Shown: piece after piece, positions 15,817-23,311 of the stretch
Layout: every line of letters starts with the position of its first letter
Numbering within the stretch: the stretch's first letter is position 1
Assembly: GCA_017541445.1 (NCBI GenBank)
Contig: JAFXZC010000012.1
Location: forward strand, 1-64,000
Direction: 5' to 3'
Source of the DNA: Bacilli bacterium
Lineage (GTDB): Bacteria > Bacillota_I > Bacilli_A > RF39 > UBA660
DNA length: 64,000 nucleotides
Notes under the pieces: generated by a model
Told to the model about the DNA's origin: nothing
Databases searched by the model: none
The model's input: only the letters and a program-made list of their open reading frames with translations
Made by a program: the position numbers and the translations under genes

Positions 15817-16977
15817 ATGAAAAAAATTCTAAGAATAGTAATAACTGGTGGACCTTGCGGAGGCAAGACCACCGCATTAGAAGAAATATCTAAAATATTT
15901 AGAACACAAGGATATACAGTAATGGTAGTAAATGAAACTGCTACAGAATTAATTAATGATGGAGTAAAACCATTTGGTAATGAATTAGATAAATTACCTA
16001 TAATAGATTTTCAAACCATAGTATTAGAAGCACAATTAAGTAAAGAAAGAATAAGAGATATGGCAGCTAATGCCTGTCAAAATGAAAAAGTAGTAATACT
16101 ATATGATAGAGGAATACTAGATAATAGAGCATATCTAACAGATGATGAATTTAAAGCTATGATAGATAAAAGAGGAATTACAGAAGCACAAATATTATCA
16201 AGATATGATTTAGTATTACACTTAGTAACAGCTGCTCAAGGACAAGAAAAGTATTATACAACAGCAAATAATACAGCAAGAATAGAAACACCAGAAGAAG
16301 CCAGAGAAAAAGATAAAAGAACCATGGAAACATGGAGTAACCATCCAAACTTAAAAATATTTGGTAATGATTGCTTATTTGATGAAAAGATTCATAGAGT
16401 AGGTAATGCCATAAGAGCATTCTTAGGTGAAAATGAAGTAATACAACAAAGAAAATATAAAGTAAATAGTATTAACTATAGACTACTATGTAATTACCTA
16501 GGAGTACATATGTTAGAAGAAGAAATATGTGAATTTGCAACTTGTTATGATATAGGATTTGATGAACTATATAGAAAAAGTACAATATCAGGTTCAGATT
16601 ACTATATATATACTATTATTAAATATAATCCAGATGGTACTAAAACAACTAGACATAGAAATATTACTGAAGATGATTTTAATGAACAATTAGGTAAAAT
16701 AGAAGATAAACCAATAACTAAAACAAGATATAACTTTATCTATAATGGAGAAAGATATAGAATAGATGTATATCATGATACATCATTAGTAACATTAGAA
16801 AGAGATGTAACTAACTCTACTAATGTAGAACTACCTAACTTTGTAAGAGTAGGAGAAGAAATAACAGATCAAAGAGATTATAGAGATGCTAATATCTATA
16901 AATATGTAAATCAACAAAGACAAGAAGCACAAAAAGAATCTATGTATCAAAAACTAGGACTAAGAAAACAAGACTAA
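15817..16977 (+). CDS. AAA_28 P-loop kinase fused to a CYTH-like domain
   Basis: Residues 1-200 are an AAA_28/NadR-like nucleotide kinase with Walker A TGGPCGGKTT (10-19) and a switch region VVILYDRGILDNRAYL (about 90-105). Residues 207-360 resemble a CYTH/triphosphate-tunnel fold (RKYKVNSINYRLL, RHRNITEDDF, YRIDVYHDTSLVTLERDV), with paired charged strands that would hold a triphosphate and metal. The combination suggests sensing or processing of a nucleotide or triphosphate metabolite; the substrate is unknown. It is soluble and monocistronic, behind ATAAGGAGGGTATAT. Confidence 0.7.
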   Translation: MKKILRIVITGGPCGGKTTALEEISKIFRTQGYTVMVVNETATELINDGVKPFGNELDKLPIIDFQTIVLEAQLSKERIRDMAANACQNEKVVILYDRGILDNRAYLTDDEFKAMIDKRGITEAQILSRYDLVLHLVTAAQGQEKYYTTANNTARIETPEEAREKDKRTMETWSNHPNLKIFGNDCLFDEKIHRVGNAIRAFLGENEVIQQRKYKVNSINYRLLCNYLGVHMLEEEICEFATCYDIGFDELYRKSTISGSDYYIYTIIKYNPDGTKTTRHRNITEDDFNEQLGKIEDKPITKTRYNFIYNGERYRIDVYHDTSLVTLERDVTNSTNVELPNFVRVGEEITDQRDYRDANIYKYVNQQRQEAQKESMYQKLGLRKQD

Positions 16978-16983
16978 TAAAAA

Positions 16984-17006
16984 AGAGAGACAACAGTCTC
17001 TTTTTT
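16984..17006. terminator. Bidirectional terminator
   Basis: AGAGAC-AACA-GTCTCT lies between convergent genes with A and T tracts on either side. Confidence 0.8.
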
Positions 17007-17703
17007 AATTGTTATTCATATTAGCATCTATTATTTTAATACATTTATTATTATCTAAACTATAACCATCATCACATACTAATACTTTTTCATGTAGAGG
17101 AAAACATTGATTTATATCAGGAGTACCCCAACCAAGAATAACTACTAAACCATATCCTTCAGGACAAGTATCATTATCTATTTCATAACCTTCATTTAAA
17201 TTAATACAATATTTATCTCTAGGTATATTATCATCAGCATAACTAGTTGTATTACTAGGACATTCTAAAGAAGCATCTTTAATACTAATACACTTATTAT
17301 TATCTAAATTATATCCATCAGGACAACTATAAGTAATAATAGGTGTATTATTATTTTGATTATTATCTACTATTACATTTTCTTCTTTACTATTATCTAT
17401 AACTATATTATTATCTTTCTTCTCATCATTATCTTTCTTAATATTATCATTCTTCTTATTATCTACAATAATATCTTTATTTTCATCAATATCCTTTTTA
17501 CTATCTTCAATAATTATATCTTCTATATTATTATCTTCATCTATCTCTTTAATATTTTCTTCTATTTCAATTTTTTCTTCTAAATTATTATCATTAACAT
17601 CTAGTTTATTATCTTTCTTAGTACTTAAAACTATAATAGATATAACAATTAATATAAATAAAAATATACCTATACATAATATAATTAATTTCTTTCTATT
17701 CAT
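17005..17703 (-). CDS. Signal-anchored surface protein with acidic stalk and Cys-rich units
   Basis: Residues 5-27 form a membrane anchor (LIILCIGIFLFILIVISIIV). Residues 30-125 are an Asp/Glu/Lys/Asn stalk. The C-terminal 105 residues hold Cys units CPDGYNLDNNKC and CDDGYSLDNNKCIKIIDA. These match the terminal units of the 9212-10327 product, including the closing K-I-DA motif, so the two proteins share a surface module on different stalks. Expected location is the outer face of the membrane; ligand unknown. The start follows AGAGATGATTAT. Confidence 0.68.
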   Translation of the reverse strand: MNRKKLIILCIGIFLFILIVISIIVLSTKKDNKLDVNDNNLEEKIEIEENIKEIDEDNNIEDIIIEDSKKDIDENKDIIVDNKKNDNIKKDNDEKKDNNIVIDNSKEENVIVDNNQNNNTPIITYSCPDGYNLDNNKCISIKDASLECPSNTTSYADDNIPRDKYCINLNEGYEIDNDTCPEGYGLVVILGWGTPDINQCFPLHEKVLVCDDGYSLDNNKCIKIIDANMNNN

Positions 17704-17809
17704 ATAATCATCTCTATTAATATAATAACAAAGTATAATAATCTTCTCAATTAAATTATTAATATGTAAATTTGAAAAATGACCTATTTTATGATATAAT
17801 TAAATTACT

Positions 17810-17925
17810 TAAGAGGGAGTAGTTCTCATCTAAAAAAGATGGTTTAATTCGTCAAGACGAATAAATATCCGGATTAAACTTAATAGAACAAGACTTTTAT
17901 GAATACAATCATAAAAGTCTTTTTT
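17810..17925 (+). promoter_or_regulatory. yybP-ykoY (Mn2+) riboswitch with terminator, copy 2
   Basis: This is the most canonical copy: GGGAGTAG (17815-17822), TTCGTCAAGACGA, ATCCGGATT (CCGG at 17869-17872) and AGAACAAGAC. P1 joins 17810-17815 to the CTTTTA strand, and that strand also starts the terminator AGACTTTTATG/CATAAAAGTCT (17891-17920) with T tract. TATAAT lies at 17795-17800. It controls the membrane gene at 17954. Confidence 0.82.
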
Positions 17926-17953
17926 ATGATAAAATAAAATAGGAGTGATAAAT

Positions 17954-18805
17954 ATGTTAAATGTAATAATTATAATAGGATTAATAATATTTGGAATAAT
18001 AATATTATTAGCATCATTATTAACTATATATGCATTTTATAGTTTAATAAGAAAAAGTATTAGTAATAGTAAAAATGGAGTTCCAGTAACTGGTACTATT
18101 AAGAAAGTAGAAAGAATAGATAATAGATTAAATAAAGATAACTCTATAATGGATAATCATATAGAATTAGAAGTAGAATTTGAATATCTAGGTACTAAAT
18201 ATACTAAAATATTAAAAGTATATAATCAATTAGATGAAGGAATATATAAAATAGATACTAAAATAAATTGTAAATATAATACTAAAACACAAGAATTAAT
18301 AGATGAATTAAATCTAAAAGATGAAGATAGTAAAAAAATGTTTACAACAATCTATTTCTGTATAATAATGATTGTATTTGCTATATTACATTCAATATTT
18401 AATACTACTATATTACAAATATTATTACTTATATCTGCAACATGTTTCTGGTATTCAGCAATATTTGTATTCTATGATCCATATTATAATAAAGATAAAG
18501 ATAAATATATTAAATTAAAAGGACATGTAATAGAATATCATATAAGATCAGATATAGATAATAATGGATTTACATGGAATTACTATGTACCAGAAATATC
18601 ATTTAAATATAATAATGAAAAAAAGAAATATCTATCATCAAGAGGTACTACTAAAAAAAGATATAATATAGGCCAAGAAGTAGATGTATATTATAATCCA
18701 GAAACAGATAAAATATATGAAAAAGGAAATAATAGTAGAATGATATTCTTTATGATAATACCTCCTATAGTAGCATTAATAGCATTATTACAATATCTAT
18801 TCTAA
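17954..18805 (+). CDS. Membrane protein with two DUF3592-like domains, under Mn2+ riboswitch
   Basis: ATG 17954 is chosen over the in-frame GTG at 17945 because that GTG lies inside the AGGAGTG ribosome site. The 283-residue protein has an N-terminal TM helix (1-32), a beta-rich soluble half (VPVTGTIKKVERID...), two TM helices near 130-170, a second similar half (LKGHVIEYHIRSD...VDVYYNPETDKIY) and a terminal TM helix. The halves resemble DUF3592, a domain with unknown role in envelope proteins. Control by a manganese riboswitch hints at metal or redox stress at the membrane, but no transporter motif is visible. Confidence 0.7.
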   Translation: MLNVIIIIGLIIFGIIILLASLLTIYAFYSLIRKSISNSKNGVPVTGTIKKVERIDNRLNKDNSIMDNHIELEVEFEYLGTKYTKILKVYNQLDEGIYKIDTKINCKYNTKTQELIDELNLKDEDSKKMFTTIYFCIIMIVFAILHSIFNTTILQILLLISATCFWYSAIFVFYDPYYNKDKDKYIKLKGHVIEYHIRSDIDNNGFTWNYYVPEISFKYNNEKKKYLSSRGTTKKRYNIGQEVDVYYNPETDKIYEKGNNSRMIFFMIIPPIVALIALLQYLF

Positions 18806-18809
18806 TAAA

Positions 18810-18831
18810 AAGACACTAATAGTGTCTTTTT
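18810..18831 (+). terminator. Terminator
   Basis: AGACACTAATAGTGTCT plus T tract. Confidence 0.85.
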
Positions 18832-18864
18832 ATATGATAAAATATATATAGAAAGGTATTATAT

Positions 18865-19770
18865 ATGAATAGAATACTAAGTTTATTTGATTGTCCTCTA
18901 AAAGATATAAAAAAATTATTACCTATTATTTCTAGACAAGGATTTAATACAGTACAAATATCTCCATTACAAAGAAATAAAATAGATAATACTAATGGCT
19001 GGTGGTTATTATATCAACCATTAGGATTTGATATAGGAAATAAAATAGGTACTAAAGAAGAACTATATGAATTATGTTTAGAAGCTAAAAAATATGGTAT
19101 TAATATAGTAGTAGATGCAGTAATAAATCATGTAGCTAATAAAAGTGATGAAGAATATTTAATACCACATCCAGATACAGATAAAGAATTATTAAGACAT
19201 AAAGATTGTTTTAAAAAAAGAATACAAATAACTAATTGGGATGATAGACAACAAGTAATTAATTATTGTTTAGGTTTACCAGGATTAAATCCTAATAATC
19301 CTATAGTACAAAGAAAAATAATAGAGATGTTAAATGAATATATTAGATTAGGAGTAAATGGTTTTAGATTTGATGCTGCTAAATCAATTGCATTACCAGA
19401 AGAAGGATGTGATTTCTTTCCAGTTATTACTTATTCATTATCTAGATGGTTACCTATAATATATGGAGAAGTATTATTTGCAGATAATGAATTAATAGAG
19501 AAATATGCTAGATATATGAGAGTATTAACTAATAGTGATGCAACTAATAAAGATAGTATTATAAGATTTATAGAAAATAAAGATTCTTATCTATCAAAAG
19601 ATTTAGGATATACAAGATGTTGGTCTAAAGAAGATATAACTAATGCATATATACAATTAGCTTCTGAATATCCAAATACATTATATTATGCAAGAAACTA
19701 TTCAGATGATTGGTATGAATGGCAAACAGAACCAGTTAAAGAAGCTAATATGAGACTAGTTAAAAAGTAG
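18865..19770 (+). CDS. Short intracellular GH13 (alpha-amylase-like) protein
   Basis: The 301 residues cover a GH13 TIM barrel: an early strand with NTVQISPLQ, region I DAVINHVAN (about 89-97), region II GVNGFRFDAAKS with the presumed nucleophile Asp (about 160-171) and region III IIYGEVLF with the presumed acid Glu (about 196-203). The region IV position reads LTNSDATNKDS instead of the usual FVxNHD. There is no signal peptide and no C-terminal beta domain, so it is shorter than typical amylases and probably cytosolic. Activity on alpha-glucans is likely but not assured given the altered region IV. The start follows GAAAGGTATT. Confidence 0.72.
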   Translation: MNRILSLFDCPLKDIKKLLPIISRQGFNTVQISPLQRNKIDNTNGWWLLYQPLGFDIGNKIGTKEELYELCLEAKKYGINIVVDAVINHVANKSDEEYLIPHPDTDKELLRHKDCFKKRIQITNWDDRQQVINYCLGLPGLNPNNPIVQRKIIEMLNEYIRLGVNGFRFDAAKSIALPEEGCDFFPVITYSLSRWLPIIYGEVLFADNELIEKYARYMRVLTNSDATNKDSIIRFIENKDSYLSKDLGYTRCWSKEDITNAYIQLASEYPNTLYYARNYSDDWYEWQTEPVKEANMRLVKK

Positions 19771-19814
19771 TTAAAATTGAAAAAAACCCCATTTTATGGT
19801 ATAATTAAATTACG

Positions 19815-19924
19815 TAAAAGGGAGTAGTTCTCATATTAATATGATTTAATTCAACAACACTAAAATGGATTAAATTTAAAAGAACAAGACTTTTATGAAT
19901 ATATATTCATAAGAGTCTTTTTAT
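19815..19924 (+). promoter_or_regulatory. yybP-ykoY (Mn2+) riboswitch with terminator, copy 3
   Basis: Motifs GGGAGTAGTTCTCAT (from 19820), ATTCAACAACAC and AGAACAAGAC (19881-19890) match copy 1 closely. P1 is TAAAAG (19815-19820) with CTTTTA (19890-19895). A 14-bp terminator spans 19887-19918 with T tract. TATAAT lies at 19799-19804. It controls the 78-residue gene at 19954, a relative of the copy 1 target. Confidence 0.78.
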
Positions 19925-19953
19925 ATTCTCTTATGATTAAAGGGGGGATATAA

Positions 19954-20190
19954 ATGTTAAAAGTAGAATTAAAAGGAACATTAGATGAAGTAATCCAACA
20001 ACTATTATGTTTAAAAAGTCAAAGAATAGATGCATATACTCTATATGAAGGACATGCATTATTTTCAAAATTCATATCATATGATTATGCATATCTAACA
20101 ATACATGGTATTACATATAGAGAATTCTTAGAAAGAGAACAACAAAGATTAGAAAGAGTTAGAAATCAAACAAAACTTAATACGATGTAA
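19954..20190 (+). CDS. Small protein of the Mn2+-riboswitch-linked family
   Basis: The protein has 78 residues, is soluble, and aligns along its whole length with residues 1-75 of the 5012-5560 product: KGTLDEVIQQLLCLK against EGSLEHIILKLWNLK, and HGITYREFLEREQQRL against YNVTYYEYITIRERKL. Both sit behind near-identical riboswitches, so the family is probably produced when Mn2+ is high. The family is not recognised. It has a very strong AAAGGGGGG ribosome site. Confidence 0.72.
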   Translation: MLKVELKGTLDEVIQQLLCLKSQRIDAYTLYEGHALFSKFISYDYAYLTIHGITYREFLEREQQRLERVRNQTKLNTM

Positions 20191-20232
20191 ATATTACGAA
20201 TAGCTCATAAACAAGCAGTATCATATGCAAAT

Positions 20233-20260
20233 AAAGTCACTTTATAGTGACTTTTTTATT
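20233..20260 (+). terminator. Terminator
   Basis: AAGTCACTTTATAGTGACTT followed by Ts. Confidence 0.85.
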
Positions 20261-20274
20261 ATCATAAAAAATCC

Positions 20275-20378
20275 GTCGAAAACCGTCGATTTTTATTACA
20301 AAAATATGCTCTCTTCCCCCTGAAGAGAAGTTTCTTCTTTTTTATAACCCTCTAGTTTCGTCGAAAATCGTCGTTTTT
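20275..20378. repeat. CGTCGAAAA-CGTCG repeats and C-rich hairpin before mcrB
   Basis: CCGTCGAAAACCGTCGA (from 20274) and TCGTCGAAAATCGTCG (from 20359) are direct repeats of CGTCG spaced by AAAAC/AAAAT. Between them lies TTCCCCCTGA plus a GAAGA/TCTTC hairpin and T tract (20314-20343). Similar CGTCG repeats recur at the other end of the defence island (33570-33610). Confidence 0.45.
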
Positions 20379-20416
20379 TTCACTATAAATATGATATAAT
20401 CATAATAGGTGATAAT

Positions 20417-22096
20417 ATGAATAAAGAAGATTTAGTGAATTTGTTTGAAAAGTACATTGGAACAATTAGTGAATCTGTTAAGTGTTTAAAAGATCCAAAT
20501 TATTATTATACTGACTTAACAGGATACAAAGTTGGAAAAAGTATTTCTCTATTTTTAGATGAATACTATAAAAAAGATAATTTGGTTTCACGTTTTATGT
20601 TTGATGTTTTTAAAAAATATGGTCCTAATGTAACGTTAAGATTCGGACATTTCGATAGAAGAAGTCCAAAAAAAGATGGTATATATATCTATATAGAATT
20701 TCCAAAAGAAATAAAACAAACAGAATACATTATTACATTAGAATTAGGTAATATAGCTAGATATAGTAATTATCCAGACAAATATGATAAAAATATTAGA
20801 GAATTACAAAAAATAATTAATTTTAATGATGAAAAGTATTCACAATATATTTTTAAAAGAAATGAACACAGTTCAATAGTATGCTACAAAACAGATAATT
20901 ACAGTATTATTCCTGAAATAATAGATCATATTAAAAATAATTATTATTTTCCTATTATTGAAAAAATAAAACTAAAAGACGGTTATTGGGAAAGTGAAGA
21001 ATGGGAAACATTCCAAAAAAATACATTTGGTGATAACTATGTACCAATAGAAAAAAAAGATCAAACCAATCCATCAAATAATGTTATTGATAGAGAAGAT
21101 GAGAATATATATAAAACATCACAGAACCAAAAAGAAGAAGACACCAAAACGGGATTTAATAGATTATATTATGGTGTTCCAGGATGTGGAAAAAGTTATT
21201 ATATAGAACATAATATAGAAGAAATTGTGGGCGCAAAAAACAAAGATAGTATAATAAAAATAAGAACAGTTTTCTATCCTGATTATAGTAATTCTGATTT
21301 TGTAGGGCAAATATTACCTATAAGTGAAAACAATACTCTAAAATATAAACCAATACCAGGCCCATTTACTATAGCACTGAAAAAATCAGCAGAAAATAGA
21401 AATAAAAAAGTTGTGTTAATTATTGAAGAAATTAATAGAGGCAATGCATCTGCTATTTTTGGAGACATTTTCCAATTACTAGATAGAAAAGGAAGTTTTT
21501 CTATTGAAAACAATTTTATTAGTCAATTCGCAAAAGAAAAAGGAAATGAAATGTTAAATAATTTCATCAAACAAAACGGAATTACATTACCAGATAATTT
21601 ATATATTATTGGTACAATGAATACTAGTGATCAAAATGTATATACATTAGACACAGCATTTAAAAGAAGATGGGAAATGTATTATTATGGCAATGCCTTT
21701 AATGACTTAGATTCAATTGGAAATATGATAGTACCAAATTCAGATGGAGTACTTTGGAGTACTTTTGTAGATAAAATAAATGAATCAATATTAGATAAAT
21801 CAAATCAGATTATCCAAGGAGAAGATAAACAATTAGGAAAATATTTTGTTAGTGAAGGCATTTTAATTGAATCAAATGACGATTTAGATCAATTAGACGA
21901 AAAAGATAAAAAGTCATATTGTACTAATATTTATAAATTTGAAAGATTTAGAGATAAAGTATTAGTTTATTTATTTGATGATGTAACAAAATATAATCAT
22001 AGTTCATTATTTCATGATGATATAAATAGTATTGATAAATTAATGAGTAAAAATAAATTAGAAGACATAATAAAGGTATCTTTTGATGAAAAATAA
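20417..22096 (+). CDS. mcrB: McrB-type GTP-dependent restriction motor
   Basis: Residues 1-200 resemble the DUF3578/MrcB N-terminal DNA-recognition domain. The AAA+ domain follows with Walker A YGVPGCGKS (about 252-260), Walker B KVVLIIEEINRGNASAIFGD (with the McrB-specific Glu-Glu-x-Asn-Arg-Gly) and the McrB signature GTMNTSDQ followed by LDTAFKRRW. McrB hexamers hydrolyse GTP and drive the McrC nuclease on modified DNA. The mcrC gene overlaps its end by 11 bases. The target modification cannot be read from the sequence. The ATG follows AGGTGATAAT with TATAAT about 20 bases upstream. Confidence 0.9.
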   Translation: MNKEDLVNLFEKYIGTISESVKCLKDPNYYYTDLTGYKVGKSISLFLDEYYKKDNLVSRFMFDVFKKYGPNVTLRFGHFDRRSPKKDGIYIYIEFPKEIKQTEYIITLELGNIARYSNYPDKYDKNIRELQKIINFNDEKYSQYIFKRNEHSSIVCYKTDNYSIIPEIIDHIKNNYYFPIIEKIKLKDGYWESEEWETFQKNTFGDNYVPIEKKDQTNPSNNVIDREDENIYKTSQNQKEEDTKTGFNRLYYGVPGCGKSYYIEHNIEEIVGAKNKDSIIKIRTVFYPDYSNSDFVGQILPISENNTLKYKPIPGPFTIALKKSAENRNKKVVLIIEEINRGNASAIFGDIFQLLDRKGSFSIENNFISQFAKEKGNEMLNNFIKQNGITLPDNLYIIGTMNTSDQNVYTLDTAFKRRWEMYYYGNAFNDLDSIGNMIVPNSDGVLWSTFVDKINESILDKSNQIIQGEDKQLGKYFVSEGILIESNDDLDQLDEKDKKSYCTNIYKFERFRDKVLVYLFDDVTKYNHSSLFHDDINSIDKLMSKNKLEDIIKVSFDEK

Positions 22097-23243
22097 TAAA
22101 GAATTAATAATAAATTATTATGAAAGATCTAATAAAGTTGGAATTGAACAATTAGATAATAATATCATTAATATTTATTTACCAGTAGGAGTAACAAAAA
22201 ACGATGTTGAAAATGATGATAACTTTATATACAAATTATTAAATTCAATTTTACCTGCAAAAAAGCAAGAATTAGAATTAAATGATAATTTAAATAGTAA
22301 TACAGAAGAATGGCCAATTTATTCAGAAATATGGTTGGTAAAAGATTATATATATCATGGATTATATAAAGAACTAGAAAAAAAATATAATATAAATATA
22401 GGTGGAAAAATAAATTGGAAAAAAACAGTTAATCAAGAATCAATATACTATAATAATACAATTTATTATCCAAACATTGTACATGAAAATAATAAAAACA
22501 GTTATACTATTATCACAGAACTTCAGAAATATTGTTTAAATTTGTGCGTTGTAGGAAAAACAATTTGTAAATTGGAAGAAGATAACCTAAATGTAAATAT
22601 TATTATTAATAATGATAATATTAACTACTATATAAATATATTAAATAGAGAACTATTAACAAGTTTTGAAGATCACAAAAAACAGTTACTTAATTCACTA
22701 ATAAATATACTAAAATACTATTCAAGTAATAATCTAACAACAATTAATAGCTTTATTACTTATGAATATCATTATTCGTGGGAGTATATGATTTCTAATC
22801 TATTTGGAAATAACAAAAGTTTATTAAAGGAATTATTACCTAAATCTGAATATAATCCAAAAGAAATAGGTAATTACTCTTCATTAATTCCAGATACAGT
22901 ATTTTCCAAAGATGATAGTGTATTTATACTTGATTCAAAATATTATAGCAACGGAAATACACCAGCAACTTCAGATATTTGTAAACAAACAGAGTATTGT
23001 CGTACTGCAAAAAGTAAATTAAATAATAATATATATAAAAGGATATTTAATTCATTCATATTACCAAGCAAAGTTGAAGAAAAACAAATGTATAAAGGAT
23101 ATGCTAATATGATTAGTAATACAGAAGAAACATATAAAATTAATATTATATATTTAGATACATTAAGTATTATTAATATGTTCTATGAAGGTAAAAAAAT
23201 ACAAAATATAGATTTCTTGAAAAAGAATGAATGTATTATCTAA
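22086..23243 (+). CDS. mcrC: McrC-type nuclease subunit
   Basis: ATG 22086 is chosen over the TTG one codon earlier. The 385-residue protein ends with a PD-(D/E)xK nuclease: PDTVF at about 277, then VFILDSKYY (D-S-K) near 290 and ICKQTEYC, the typical McrC layout. The N-terminal half would bridge to McrB. It overlaps mcrB, so the two are translationally coupled. Together they form a type IV restriction system against modified phage DNA. The gene closes with its own terminator. Confidence 0.88.
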   Translation: MKNNKELIINYYERSNKVGIEQLDNNIINIYLPVGVTKNDVENDDNFIYKLLNSILPAKKQELELNDNLNSNTEEWPIYSEIWLVKDYIYHGLYKELEKKYNINIGGKINWKKTVNQESIYYNNTIYYPNIVHENNKNSYTIITELQKYCLNLCVVGKTICKLEEDNLNVNIIINNDNINYYINILNRELLTSFEDHKKQLLNSLINILKYYSSNNLTTINSFITYEYHYSWEYMISNLFGNNKSLLKELLPKSEYNPKEIGNYSSLIPDTVFSKDDSVFILDSKYYSNGNTPATSDICKQTEYCRTAKSKLNNNIYKRIFNSFILPSKVEEKQMYKGYANMISNTEETYKINIIYLDTLSIINMFYEGKKIQNIDFLKKNECII

Positions 23244-23246
23244 ACA

Positions 23247-23276
23247 AAAATATGGTTTATAAACCATATTTTTTTA
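23247..23276 (+). terminator. Terminator
   Basis: AATATGGTTTATAAACCATATT followed by Ts. Confidence 0.88.
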
Positions 23277-23311
23277 ACCCCATATGCTATAATTTAACTA
23301 GGTGATAATAT

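Noticed and set aside
20275..20378. CGTCGAAAA repeats as a CRISPR array
   Set aside because: Only two short units per site, spacing of five bases, no spacers and no cas genes nearby (the Cas4-like domain belongs to DUF2779).
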